Notes: a model not told the origin generated them from the letters alone. Shown: positions 33,201 to 45,902, numbered from the stretch's first letter. The stretch is DNA of 64,000 nt from Tethya wilhelma (GCA_964030475.1 CAXIPT010000001.1:4152849-4216848), one strand, 5' to 3'. A program made the numbers and translations.

Positions 33201-36200
33201 AGCAGAAGGTGAAGGTACAGCTGCAGATGTTGTTCTGAACCCTGTGTCCACTGATGATATAGAGTCCAATTATACTTGTCGAGTGACCACTGCTTTTGAC
33301 ACTGAGCAAGAGGATGCAGTTTTAGATATCCAAAGTATGTACTAGTGTATAATGGGTCAGTTTAGTCATTAATATTAATTTTGTCATTCTACACACAATT
33401 ATATACAGTTCCAAGTCAGTGGGCTAGTGTTGAAATACAATCAACTGCTTTTCTCAGGTCACTCAGTGAGAGGGATTTCACACTGAGCTGTAGAGTAAGA
33501 AGAGTGAATGGAATTAACATCCTCCCAACAATTGAGTGGCTTGTGAATGACAGTGTACTGGCAGACAGGGACCACGAGAGAATGAACATTACACTATTGT
33601 ATGAAGAAAATGAGATATGGTCATTTTTGAAGTTTAATCCACTTCTGGTGGTCGATGAAGGTGTATACACTTGTAGAGCAAGTCTCGATGCTCCACAGAT
33701 CCCATCCACCCAATTTCCGATGCTGAATCATTCAATCCAACTGGATGTAGTGGACAGGAAATGTAGGTCATAACTAGTTTGTGTATGCATGAAGTGGGCA
33801 TGTCACTGTTTATACTTGATCCCTTATAGTGAGGATGGTCACCATTCAAGTAGAATATGATCCACCAGGAGATCAAAATCAAGTGGTCAATTATAAAGGA
33901 TTAGATTTTCTAACTACTTCTTCTGTGGTATTACGATGCATTGCTGAAGAAACTATTGGTCCCATACAATATCAGTGGAATTCAACATGCAGCAGCTGTT
34001 TTGCTTCTAATTCCAGAACAAACCAAATTAGTGAGGACTTCCTGAGGTCTCGTGATACTGGAATACACACTTGTACTGTAACAGATGATATTGGAGTGGT
34101 AGGGAGTAGTTCAATTGACATGAATATTGTAGGTGAGTGACTTGAATGATATTCCTCTGTAGACTTTAGGATTGAATACATCTATGCAACCATGAAATTG
34201 TGCTTGACAATAACATGTATATAATAATGTAACAGGAGCAGGTATCTATGTCACAACAAGCCAAGGAAGTGGAGCACCAGGCAGTTCAGCACAGCTCAAC
34301 AATACCTACATCCTAATCAAAAGTGGCTACGGTTACAATTACAGAGTACGGTTTTACTGCTGTGGAAACAGCACAGGAGTTCCTGATATGGCATCATTTA
34401 CATTCCCCAATGAAATCACAAGATCAAGTAGTTTTGGACATTTCAGTTTACGTACAGAATCATTTGGATCATACATAGGGTGTATTATGTTCTCAATTGA
34501 ACCGTATGGATATTTCTCTTTTGGGGACCAAGGAGTATACACATGTAACATTGCTGATGACAATGGAGAGTTACAACACATTCATTTTGGTTTGTACAAT
34601 GAGAATTTTAGGAGTAAGTATACTTCAGTTAAAAAGCACACCAATAAAGTCTGTACTATACATAGTAAATTATAGCTTTGACCAAAATTAATAATGACAT
34701 GGCATTTTGCTTGATGTTTCTGCAGGTATTCCAAGAGTTACAAGAGTGTATCAATCACGTACTGATGAGAATAGCTTTGAAGTAACTTGTGAGTCAAGCC
34801 AAGCACCACCAACCAATATTACTTGGCTTAGAGAGGGAGGCATACTGGAAATTGATGGAAATAACTTTATACAAACTCAGAGGGTAGAACACCGACGCTC
34901 AAGCACATACCATACAACACTCAAAGTAACTTTGAACAACAGCTCTAAACTAGAAGACTTCAATGGCACCTATACATGTTTAGTTGGAAACAATTTTGGA
35001 AACACTCAAGCAGATGTTACTCTTGAAGGTAATTTATAGAGAATTTTGTTGTGATAAAACAAAAACCAGATATACCCATACATGATACACCATGTTGTGT
35101 TAACTTAACACAGGTATTCGAACAATGGTAAGCAATGAACTGATAGTAGGAGAGGCTGTAGCGTACACTTGTGAGAGTGATTTCCCTGCCAATGCCGAAT
35201 GGTATGATGGAAACTCACAAAGAGTTGTTAGCACATCAGAGATAGGATCATTGACTCATTTTGAAATTAACCCCGTTACTACTGACAACGAAGGAGAAGA
35301 ATATACATGTAGGATAAGCAGTGAGATTGTTGGCACATTAGAACAAACTCTTACAGTGAACACAACAGGTAAAACTAATTACGTACAGGTAGAGTTTGAA
35401 ATTGACAACCCACCTCACTTTTTTTTTCAGTTCCAAACAGATGGGCTACTGTTCACCTAACAAACAGTTCAAACCAGAGACGAGCTTTCTACAAAGCAGT
35501 ATATTATGTGTTTGCCGGAGACAATAGTTCAGTTACATGCACAGTGAACACTATTGATGGGATGAACATTCAACCTGAAATAGAATGGCTTGACGACGAC
35601 AACCTTCCACTTGAGAGTAATGAAAATATCACAATAGTTGAACAATACTCTAATGGTTCAGTCATAACCTCCATGCTCAGTTTTACACCAACCCAACTGA
35701 GTCACAATGGATGCTACACCTGTAGAGCTACTGTGATGGTTCCTTGGATGCCCATACAACCTCCTTCACAATCAGCAAGGGTTGAATTTGCAGCTGTTCC
35801 AGCAAGGGGTATACAGATTACTATTGAATTTCATTCTCATTGGCCATTGTGTGCCTTAGCCTCGTACCCAGGCCCCTCCGATCAAGAAGGGAGAGGGCCT
35901 GGTACACACTGCTTGTGCATGTGCTAAGTTTTCTCTGTAATTTCCCGCATATTTTTAGTATACATTACTTTCCACGTGGACCATCATACGGAGCAAGTGA
36001 ACAGTTTCCGTGTCACAACTACTAATCATTGCACTATCATAGGTCAAAGGTGAGTAGCTTTGTAATCTTTTACCGCACAGAGAAATAACCGGAAAGATAA
36101 ACAACTACGTAAATGAAGATATCCAAATTCCCAGTGTTTACTGGGAAAATTGAGCATGCGCAAACAGTGTGTACCAGGCCCTCTCCCTTCTTTTGATGGG

Positions 36201-37841
36201 AGGGGCCTGGGTACGAGGCTATGTGTGCCTATGCATGTATGCATACTGAATATATTATGTTGAATTAAACATTATTATGTTTGAAATAAAATTATTTTTC
36301 TAGAGAGAAAAGTGGATATACAGATAGTTTGCATTCCACCTGACCAGTATCCTGACTATGGACCTCCAAACTATAGAGCTGCCTCTTCAGTGACTCTCCG
36401 ATGTGTGGCTGAGGGAACAGTTGGTGATGTCAACTACCAGTGGTCTTCAACCTGTGAAAATTGCTTTGCCTCGAATTCTTCTTCATCTACAATCACCGAG
36501 AACATTCTGAGGTCTCGCGATGCTGGCATACGCATGTGTACAGTCTATGATGGTCTAGGGTTTGTACAAAGCAAATCAGTGGAAATGAACATTATAGGTA
36601 TTATCATGCATGCTTAGCTATTAGCTCAGGTAAAGTTCATTGAGTTTTCTCTTATGTAATATAGGGGCAGGAGTTTATTATGTGAGTGGAGCATCTGGTC
36701 ATGGTGGGCAGCAAGCAGCTCAACCAAACAACACTTACATTGAACTCTCTAGGTATAGTAGAGCGGTGGAACTGTACTGTTGTTCAAATAGTACCTTCAA
36801 AAATGTCGGCTCATTGACACTCCCTGATGGAAGTGATCTTTCATTTGGTGACCATTTCTATGGAACTAGAGACCGATTACAATTATCACTCAATCGCAGT
36901 GAACACAGTTGTCTGCATCTCAGACTTTCACGCTACCAGATATACAACTCAGTAAACCTTGGAGTATTCACTTGTAATATTCCTGACACTAATGGAAACA
37001 CACATCATGTCAGTTTTGGACTCTATTATCGCCGGCGAGGTAAGTAAAGAAAGTTTTCTACAAATCATCCTCAGATTATTTCTCCCTTCCCAATATTGTA
37101 GTTTCTCCAACTGTGACTGAGTTGACTCATGTTGCTTCAACAACCAACCTAACTGTCCTGTGTGAATCCACCGGTGCACCTCCTACAAGTGTCACATGGC
37201 TGATAAACAATGAGGAGCTAAATTTAAATGGAACTACTGCCTCGATAACAAAAACACTAGTCAACCGTACTTCCAGCACTTATATCACAACTCTTACAAT
37301 CATGGCCGACAATCTATTTGAGGTTTCAGGCAATTATCAATGCTTGATTGGAAACAAAATTGGAGAGGGAAGTGAAACAACAACAATTGAAGGTATATAT
37401 AGTTACTTGTGATTTCAATAAAAATGTATTGATAATGAGTAACTGTTCTATTTGTTTTGCAGCCCTTAGGATAGTGTCCAACTCAACTGACTCAAAGTTC
37501 TTTGTTGGCCAAACAGTGATGTTCACTTGTGAAAGCGATTTTGTTGCTGATGTTGAATGGTTTCAAAATGGCAACCTAGTGTCTCAATCAACGACAAATG
37601 AATCTTCTACTAGTTTCATTCTGGATCCTATTTCAACAGACCATGAAGGCAGTAGCTATCTCTGCCGCCTGGGCAATACTGAGGAGGTCCAAGAGAAAAA
37701 CATCACACTGCCTCTTAAAAGTCAGTAGAAGTAGTCACATCGCAAACTTATATAACCTTTAGTTACATGTATGTATCCTTAGTTCCAGAGGAGTGGGCTA
37801 CCATTGACACCAGACGACTGGAGGAAATAAGTAAGCTTTAA
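27232..37841 (+). CDS. Giant secreted Ig-like array protein, gene B (3' truncated)
   Basis: Exons: 27232-27313 (signal peptide), 27394-27747 (N-terminal domain). Supermodule 1: 27973-28266, 28343-28729, 28821-29117, 29177-29422, 29493-29846. Supermodule 2: 29904-30197, 30270-30638, 30736-31044, 31125-31376, 31445-31834. Supermodule 3: 31904-32197, 32277-32651, 32706-32996, 33080-33334, 33409-33762. Supermodule 4: 33830-34132, 34236-34613, 34726-35028, 35114-35368, 35431-35808. Supermodule 5: 36304-36597, 36665-37039, 37102-37392, 37463-37720, then 37783 onward. The last exon keeps only eight codons or so of domain E and continues in frame into the 583-bp repeat, ending at TAA 37839-37841. All splice sites and phases to that point are intact, so it could still be expressed. 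It lacks the 1.28-kb internal duplication, supermodule 6 and the C-terminal domain of gene A. Confidence 0.75.
35857..36221. mobile_element. MITE with long terminal inverted repeats and 9-bp target duplication (Mutator-like)
   Basis: The 365-bp element begins TAGCCTCGTACCCAGGCCCC and ends with its near-exact reverse complement over about 55 bp. TGTGTGCCT flanks it at 35848-35856 and 36222-36230. Gene A has the empty site: near 19678 the sequence runs straight through a single similar copy (TGCATGCCT). It sits in the intron after supermodule 4. There is no coding capacity. A 9-bp duplication with long inverted repeats is typical of Mutator-like MITEs; the family name is inference. Confidence 0.85.
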
Positions 37842-38390
37842 TAATTTTAACTAAAGCAAACCATGCACTACAAGAATTTCATGGAAAACTGTCTGGTAGC
37901 CAGAAAGCCACCATAAGGAGTATCCATATATGGTGCCAACCACATATTTTCCATTCAAACACAGATATTGAAATTGAATGGTGTAAAATCCAAAAAATAA
38001 CCACATGCATTGAAACTTACAGTACAACTAATAAGGCACTATGGAAATTTAATCAAGCAACACCAACAAACAATCAACCAATTCTAAGAAGAAATGAAAC
38101 AAAATTAATGCTGCCATTCAGCATAAATAAACAAAATTCTATCATAACAAGAAATATTCTTTACATTTGTTCGTGATAATAATTATATAATAATGCTAGT
38201 CTTATTAAAATTTTGTTAATTTCATGACAATTATTGAATCAAGAGCATAAACACATGCAGACAACACATGCAGTTTCCTTCCATGCTAAATATAGCAGGC
38301 TATATCAGCACAGGCACATATAGTTCCCACCCATGTATGCTGATATAGTATCACAAAAAATTATATTTCAGTATGTATGTGTCCTAAGGT
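37808..38390 (+). repeat. 583-bp identical block, copy 1
   Basis: Reading line by line I see no difference from 42308-42890 (offset exactly 4,500 bp). It joins gene B at its truncation point and ends two bases into a CAP exon. Inside is an AT-rich open frame of about 70 codons (from about 37965 to TGA near 38177) preceded by an AG acceptor. The block also starts with a phase-1 GT donor. Confidence 0.8.
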
Positions 38391-39474
38391 TGTGTGGAGT
38401 ACATCAAGCAAGATTGGCTGTGGAGCATATCGGTGTAAACATACTGTTGGATTTGACTATCACAATGGCTTGAATCTAGTGTGCAACTATGGACCAGGGT
38501 GAGATTTTTTTTGTCATAAATGTCAGATCTTTCATAATAATTAATTATTAAAGTATGCATTAGGTACATAAATGGACTGAATCATTCTATGGTTGAGCTG
38601 ATGTGTAAATTATTGTTTTCTTGTATAGTCAATAACTCAAACTTTTATGTATGTAACAAACCAATGTTACTCATGACCAATTTTCACATGTAAGGGTACA
38701 GGGTTGCTACTTGACAATGTATTATATATGTAGCTTAATGTTGTACCTATACACTACTGTAACAGCATGCCAGTGTCCCTTAAAACACTTCTACTACTGG
38801 TTGGTTGACAACTGAATAACAGACAAAAAACCATAAACCTAACAGTGAATGAGGAATGGTTAAGAGAACTATGAATCTAGGATTGAGGCTAGAAAATATA
38901 GCATCATAAATATTCATGGTAGCTGCATGCATGGCCTATATATACACTAATGCTCATTGACATGACATTGTACTATAATCATTTTTTGCAGAGGTAACAT
39001 TGAAGATGAGTTCCCATACACAGTGGACAGAGACACAGTATGTTCTCATTGCCCAGGAAACAGGCAGTTCTGTGTTTCAAACCTCTGCTGTAAGATAGCT
39101 GTGACTACTAAGTGTGGCATCCATGCATGCCATGGTACTAAATCTTAGCCTTGACAATTATCACAATAAATAAAGTGGTATCCATGGCTTAGAATGGGTA
39201 ATAAACACACCCAGTGGAGCATATAGTGGAGTAATATTACTATGATGCTTATAATTTTATATAAGGATACACTGCATGCATGTGACTTTAAATCTAACAA
39301 CTTTACTTATATACAGCTGTAATCACAACACTATTCATATATAGCACATGCACCAGTGTGTTATTGTGAGCATTCATTCTGTACTGATGGGATGTATACC
39401 TGTCCCTATACCACATATGCATACATATACTATCATCATGACAGCGGCTGATATGGTTGGAGTTCCAACTTCAG
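38389..39474 (+). pseudogene. CAP gene fragment: exons 3, 4 and 5 only
   Basis: Exon 3 38389-38498 (110 bp, the standard length) has VVWSTSSKIGCGAYRC and LVCNYGPG. Exon 4 38992-39089 has CSHCPGN..FCVSNLC. Exon 5 39445-39474 has ADMVGVPTSG. Splice sites and phases (0, 2, 1, 1) match the complete CAP genes, but no exon 1 or 2 precedes them, the 583-bp block and gene B lie directly upstream, and I find no terminal exon. Confidence 0.7.
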
Positions 39475-39695
39475 GTACGCAAATACAAAATAAACTGTCT
39501 GGTAGTGATAGACGGTACGTTATCAAAATAAACCACCTGGTATGAATGATGATGATGTTTCAATGTTTCATTGTTATTGTTTATCTTATTCCATGATTCT
39601 ACATACATGCACACTGTCAGGTAGAACTCATATGGCCTTACAACATGACAATGTAGTCATCACACTGACATCAATTTTGATCTATGCAGCAATAT
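38815..39695 (+). repeat. Duplicated CAP-remnant block, copy 2
   Basis: Partner of 24942-25795. It contains the intact Cys-rich exon 4 and exon 5 of the CAP fragment. Confidence 0.7.
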
Positions 39696-40008
39696 TACAT
39701 TGGTCCTAGTGGAATCAAGCACTAACTACTAACATTAACAAGTCATGCAGAAAAAAGTGTACATGATACTGTGATTGTGCACATGCACATGACAATAACT
39801 ATATATGAATAATAATACAATACATCACTATGACTAATGAAGTTACATAATGGTTGTAGCTATAAATAGAACAGGTTCTTTTTCTAAAATTAATAATGTA
39901 GCCTATGTCTGAAAAAGGACATCTGAAAAACTATAGCCTATATTGACAGCAGTATAGGCAGTTGTCTTACAAGTCTTGACTGTGACCATAGCTACATATC
40001 TATAAATC
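39475..40008. other. Intergenic, AT-rich
   Basis: The first 220 bp belong to the duplicated block. The rest is the upstream region of the next CAP gene. No coding signal; no clear TATA box. Confidence 0.5.
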
Positions 40009-41797
40009 ATGGCATTGTCACTTCTTCAAGTGCTCCTCTTTGTAGGGTGCCTCAGCTCATTCTCTCAATGTCAAACCTCACTGTCTCAAAGTGACAAAGA
40101 AGAGCTGCTCTTGGCTCACAACTACTTCAGGAGCATTGTTAGCCCTTCAGCAGCTAACATGCAAAGAATGGTGAGTTTATAGAATGACTATGATACAATA
40201 AGCAGTAGTAGACCAGCTGAACACGGTTGTTCTAAATCTAAACATTTAAGCCATACAGTAGTCGTAAGCCACAATATAGACACTTCACAGTTCACTATAG
40301 TCTCAAACTTAAACATAATTATATAAGCCCATGAAAGAAGGTCATACCCTGGTCTAGCTGACGTTAGGCACAAGTGACCTGAACAAAACTAATATTAATA
40401 TCCCTGATATGAGCTATCGATCATGCAATTATAAACTTCATACATATCATATGTATCTAGGTTTGGAGTGAAGAGCTGGCGACAGTGGCTCAAAATTACG
40501 CAGACAACTGTGTGTTTGATCACAATGATCAAGCAACTCAACAACAAAGTACATTCAATTTTGTGGGAGAAAACCTTGCCATCACTAGTTCCCCAAGTGT
40601 AAACTACACCGACATGATTACAGGATGGTACAATGAAGTTCAGGACTACAACTTTGGAAGCAACACCTGTAACTCAAGAGCTGTATGTGGCCACTACACA
40701 CAGGTATAGTACAACTGGTTATATATATCACTAATACAATAAAACACCCAGCCGCCATTCTAAGGTACAACTGCTACACTAAGTCTTTTTAAAACTTGAT
40801 GGCATTATGGCTGATGCAGGTGGTTTGGGCAGTATCTAGAGAGCTTGGCTGTGGAGCATATCGGTGTGCACAGACAGAGGGATTCAGCTTCCCTAATGCT
40901 CTAAATCTTGTTTGTAACTATGGACCAGCGTGAGTATAACTATATTATCTTGCTTGTATATTGACTGATCTATGAGATCTCCATACAACTATCTCTGTTC
41001 TCATGTACTGTCTTGCTAGAATCCTAGACTCCTCCATTGTAATATTTTCAAGGGAGGAACCAACTAATAGAACCGATGTTGATATGTCAAGTAGTCTCAA
41101 TCCTCCTACTCTTAGACAATTGACTCATTGTTTGTAACTATTGATGCATGAAAATATCCATGTACACAAACAATAGCTCTATAGATGCAGGACAAGTCTT
41201 AGGATCATCAAAATTTTATATGGGAACGATTTCTCTATATGCACATGCACAGTGCATGCACCTCTTATAGTATCTATAAATGTGCTCATAATTATTAGTA
41301 ATTTAGACATGAAGAACGGTTTCAATGTTGCTTCTTAGTCTTTAACACTATATTATTATTATTATTATTATAGAGGAAACTTTAACAGACAACTCCCATA
41401 TGTCTCAGGGAGCTCCTGTTCTCAGTGTCCTGAAGATCACCCTTATTGTGTGTCACGACTCTGCTGTAAGTTCTTTTCATAGTATCCATCATGACAAACC
41501 CAGACATGTTTCTATGCAATAAATTGTGTATACTGCGTACAGATTTGTCATACACATAGTGACACTCTTTTAAGTCTTACACCTCACACACTTGCAGCTA
41601 CAACCAATGAGGCCATTGAAGGAATTCCAGGTATATACCTCTAAATCTGAGACTAATTATTTGGCACAATCATCAAGATATTTTTACACTCTATATAATA
41701 CTATAATACAGACGGTGCCCCAAGACTGCAGAGCAGTGTCACTTCATCAGTTCTTTTATTTATTGTTGCTGTTGTTGGCTATATTATTTACTACTGA
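40009..41797 (+). CDS. CAP-domain protein, probably GPI-anchored (CAP-1 of cluster)
   Basis: Exons 40009-40170, 40461-40703, 40820-40929, 41374-41465, 41598-41630 and 41712-41797; about 241 residues. A signal peptide (MALSLLQVLLFVGCLSS) precedes the CAP domain, with AHNYFRSIV, VGENLAIT, GHYTQVVW, GCGAYRC and LVCNYGPA, then the Cys-rich piece CSQCPEDHPYC. Both CAP histidines and the Glu are present. The protein ends in a hydrophobic run ('SSVLLFIVAVVGYIIYY') with nothing after it, as in GPI-attachment signals. It should be displayed on the cell surface. The next genes (43569, 45903) are close paralogues. Confidence 0.85.
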
Positions 41798-41924
41798 CTT
41801 TATTGTGATGACATGTTATGTGTATAATTATATGAATAGACGATACTGTTATCCACATAATTTCCTAGTTTTCGTTCGTTGCTTTGTAGTATCATATTGT
41901 ATGTCAATTGATCAATTATCAGGT

Positions 41925-42345
41925 AAGTAACATGAGGCCTAAGGATCCCACAATAAAAATCATGTCAAGCACAAAAATGGACGAAAGAAAGCCAAAATGA
42001 GGAAAGAAATCAAGACCATTGAATCGTCTATGGTACTTGGAGAAATACCTAACTGGGCAGGTGCTTCATCAAGTAGAGAAGATATATCCAGATATTATGA
42101 AGCAAAATAAGCAAGATAACGACGAAAAACATTTAGATAAATGACACAATACAACAATACACAAGAAGATGATACTCAAGATGTCAATATGAAGGAAAAC
42201 AACAAGAGACGTTCAACCTATCAGACAAACATCATGGTTAGAGAGAAGAAAGTATGGAACCACAGTACATTGTCACGAGTGTACAGACTGGATGCAGACC
42301 AAGAACTCACCAGACGACTGGAGGAAATAAGTAAGCTTTAATAAT
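41925..42345 (+). other. Inserted coding-like fragment of unknown origin
   Basis: AT-rich, Lys/Asp/Asn-rich frames appear here that do not occur downstream of the sister CAP genes. One is 42141-42341, ending 'YRLDADQELTRRLEEISKL', whose end overlaps the start of the 583-bp block. A GT donor follows EEIS. It may be part of a transposable element or a captured gene fragment; I do not recognise it. Confidence 0.35.
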
Positions 42346-42890
42346 TTTAACTAAAGCAAACCATGCACTACAAGAATTTCATGGAAAACTGTCTGGTAGC
42401 CAGAAAGCCACCATAAGGAGTATCCATATATGGTGCCAACCACATATTTTCCATTCAAACACAGATATTGAAATTGAATGGTGTAAAATCCAAAAAATAA
42501 CCACATGCATTGAAACTTACAGTACAACTAATAAGGCACTATGGAAATTTAATCAAGCAACACCAACAAACAATCAACCAATTCTAAGAAGAAATGAAAC
42601 AAAATTAATGCTGCCATTCAGCATAAATAAACAAAATTCTATCATAACAAGAAATATTCTTTACATTTGTTCGTGATAATAATTATATAATAATGCTAGT
42701 CTTATTAAAATTTTGTTAATTTCATGACAATTATTGAATCAAGAGCATAAACACATGCAGACAACACATGCAGTTTCCTTCCATGCTAAATATAGCAGGC
42801 TATATCAGCACAGGCACATATAGTTCCCACCCATGTATGCTGATATAGTATCACAAAAAATTATATTTCAGTATGTATGTGTCCTAAGGT
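42308..42890 (+). repeat. 583-bp identical block, copy 2
   Basis: Partner of 37808-38390. Here it follows the unknown fragment at 41925-42345, which is probably its original context, and precedes a decayed CAP exon 3. Confidence 0.8.
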
Positions 42891-43239
42891 CATCTGGAGT
42901 ATACATCAAGCAAGATTGGCTGTGGAGTATATCAGTGTAAGCATATACTGTTGGATTTGACTATCACAATGGCTTGAATCTAGTGTGTAACTATAGACTG
43001 TGGCAGGGTGAGATACACAACCACACTGCCATCCCACACACTTGCAGCTACAACCAATGAGACCATTGATGGAATTCCAGGTATATAGACCTTTAAATTT
43101 GAGACTAATAATATACAGCATTATTATTACACTCTATACCACTATTAATACAGACGGTGCCCCAAGACTGCAAAGCAGTGTCACTTCATCAGTGCTTTTA
43201 TTCATTGTAGCTGTTGTTGTCTATATTATGTACTACTGA
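42889..43239 (+). pseudogene. CAP gene 3' fragment
   Basis: A decayed exon 3 (42895-43010) has KIGCGVYQC but broken frames. It is followed by a good exon 5 (43048-43080, TTNETIDGIP) and a good terminal exon (43154-43239) with the GPI-type hydrophobic end 'SSVLLFIVAVVVYIMYY'. Exons 1, 2 and 4 are missing. It could serve as an alternative 3' end for the gene at 40009. Confidence 0.6.
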
Positions 43240-43568
43240 CTTTATTGTGATGACATATATCATGTGTATTATATGAATAGATGATACTGATATCATAATT
43301 TCATAGTTTTCATTCCTTGCTCTGTAGTACACTAACAGTATCATATTGTGTGTCAATCAATCATTAAGTGATGTATATACATTCCACACATAATTATAGA
43401 CAAATTACATATTGGGGGGGGGGTTGCAATAATAAAGCCATTCATGCATGCATGCAGAAAAGGTATATCCGTTGACTGGTATACAGCTATATAGTAGCAG
43501 CTAAAATAAGCGGTTTTCTAAAAACAGCTATCTATAAACATAATAGCCAAGTTCAAGGATCATCAATC
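43240..43568. other. Intergenic
   Basis: AT-rich upstream region of the next CAP gene, with a G9 run near 43413-43421. No coding signal. Confidence 0.5.
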
Positions 43569-45130
43569 ATGGTATTGCCACTTCTTCAAATGCTCCTGTT
43601 GGTGGGGTGCCTCAGCTCACTCTCTCAATGTCAAACTTCACTGTCTCAAAGTGACAAAGAAGAGCTGCTCTTGGCTCACAACTACTTCAGGAGTATTGTT
43701 AGCCCTTCAGCAGCTAACATGCAAAGGATGGTGAGTTCAAAGAGTGCAGATGACTATAAGGTTGTCAAGTCAGACTAGTGGCCTAAGAAAGTTCACTTAG
43801 TCTCAGACCTACTGTACTGTAGGTGATGCCAATAGCTATAGGCCCTATATTAAAGAATGTTAAAGGACCAAGTTGAAACAGTAGCAAGTGACCTGACCAT
43901 AAACTACAAATTACTTCTGTACATATACCTATTATTTTTAAGCTTCATGGAATTATGTATCTAGGTTTGGAGTGATGAATTGGCGGCAGTGGCCCAAGAT
44001 TATGCAGACAACTGTGTGTTTGCTCACAATGATGAAAGAAACAGTCAATCAGATACATTCAATTTTGTGGGAGAAAACCTTGCCATCACTGGTTCCCAAA
44101 GTGTAAACTACACCGACTTGGTTACAAGATGGTACAATGAAGTTCAGTACTACATCTTTGGAAACAACAGCTGTGCAGCTATATGTGGCCACTACACACA
44201 GGTATAATGATAGCTTATTGGACTGTTACAGTAGAGGTCTTGTTGTGAAAATTCATTTAAAACATTCATTCCAAGGCTATAACCACCATGCACACCATAA
44301 AGCTTTTCTGATAAAAACTTAACAAACGTGCATGCAGGTGGTTTGGGCAGTATCTAGAGAGCTTGGCTGTGGAGCATATCGGTGTGCACAGACAGATGGA
44401 ATCAACCTCTCAAATGCTCTAAATCTTGTTTGTAACTATGGACCAGCGTAAGTAACTATCTATGCTTGTTGAGTTGCATGATTGAGTTTAATATTACACA
44501 CATACTGCATGTACATGCATGTAAATGTAAAATACCCGTAAGCCTAAATTAATAGATGAAATATCCCCATCTTTAGAACTATCATGCATGTCTCAATACA
44601 TTGTTGAATGTGAGTCAAGCATGAAATGCAAACAGCTATGACAAAGAACATTGATTTATTGTTGAAGAACCATGCATCTCCTCCATGCATGCGGCTGGAC
44701 AATTGACTGATCACTTTCTACCATGGATACTTTTGCTATTATGTTTTGATGTATGAATAAGAATGTTCATTAACACAAACAACAGCTCCAGGCACAAAAT
44801 CAGATGTAAACAACTCTAAGCAAAAGGGCTGAAATTCCTTTAAACACGTTGTAGTGTTTTTCCTCAATCTCGAGTTCAAATGAAATACAATATCTTTAGG
44901 CAGTGCATGGTCTTGACACTATATATGCATACATGCACATCACACTGAGAATAATTATTACTGCTTTTCGTAAGAATATTTATAACATCTCCAGAGGGAA
45001 CTTTATCGGAGAATCCCCATATGTCTCAGGGAGCTCCTGTTCTCAGTGTCCTGAAGATCACCCTTATTGTGTGTCACAACTCTGCTGTAAGTACTATAGT
45101 CATCGCTATCCATGCCAGTTGTGCAATGGC

Positions 45131-45180
<50 letters not shown>

Positions 45181-45568
45181 ATGAAGCTGCAACAAATGAG
45201 GCCACTAATGAAATGACTACAGGTATACTTGTCCCCCAATCACCCACTCCTCCTCCCTCACCCCCTGCCATGCATGCATATCCTCACACACCACATAAAT
45301 GTATACACAATAAATTACTTATATTTCCCATCCATGCTAGCTGGCCTGGAGTCTGATAATACCACTGTGGCATTTACAGCTACAACAAATGCTCCAACTG
45401 ATGGAATTACAGGTAAAATTACGCATTAGGTTACAACGACTGTTTGGCATTGTAATTGTTTAATAATAGTACGCTGTTATTACAGATGGCGACACAAGAC
45501 TACAGAGCAGTATCACTTTACCAGTGATTTTATTCTTTGTTGCAGTTGTTGTCTATATTGCGTACTGA
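43569..45568 (+). CDS. CAP-domain protein, probably GPI-anchored (CAP-2 of cluster)
   Basis: Exons 43569-43730, 43965-44201, 44338-44447, 44995-45086, 45187-45222, 45341-45412 and 45486-45568; about 263 residues. The layout matches the gene at 40009: signal peptide MVLPLLQMLLLVGCLSS, AHNYFRSIV, VGENLAIT, GHYTQVVW and the Cys-rich CSQCPEDHPYC. One more Thr-rich linker exon (AFTATTNAPTDGIT) precedes the hydrophobic end. The linker exons are phase 1-1 and could be skipped without breaking frame. A (CA)n run ends just before the 45187 exon and forms most of its acceptor region. Confidence 0.85.
45132..45179. repeat. (CA)n microsatellite
   Basis: 48 bp of perfect CA, seven bases before the acceptor of a CAP-2 linker exon. 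Confidence 0.95.
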
Positions 45569-45902
45569 GTTTATTGTGCTCACATTTTATGTGGTATATG
45601 TATGAATAGCTACAATTGTTAGGATTTCCAAACACAACATCATAGTGTTCTAGTTTGATTCATTTACATGACATGCATGTACACCTTAATTTGTACAAGT
45701 TAGTTCCTATAGTAATTAATTAATTGTACATTATCATGTAGTCCTCCTACAATACATGGTATGCTGACTGATTTTACTATGAGTCACTGATTATTGCATG
45801 GTACAAAAGATAACCCATTGACTGTTACAGTATAGGCATGCAGTTGTTTTGCAAGTCTTATAATCTGTAACACATCTAATAGCAAGTAAAAGGTCTATTA
45901 TC
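45569..45902. other. Intergenic
   Basis: AT-rich upstream region of the third CAP gene; no coding signal. Confidence 0.5.

Larger units (their letters stand above)
26147..37807 (+). repeat. Segmental duplication, copy 2
   Basis: Partner of 8587-21272. The end is sharp: within the E exon of supermodule 5, after 'GAGTGGGCTACCATTGA', similarity to gene A stops and a 583-bp block shared with 42308 begins. Confidence 0.85.

Noticed and set aside
9812..37841. A bacterial or viral origin for the repeats
   Set aside because: Dozens of GT-AG introns with constant phase 1-1 borders show a nuclear animal gene; no viral hallmark genes were seen.
45003..45271. Minus-strand Cys-Val-rich frames
   Set aside because: Translation of the CA repeat; no coding evidence.
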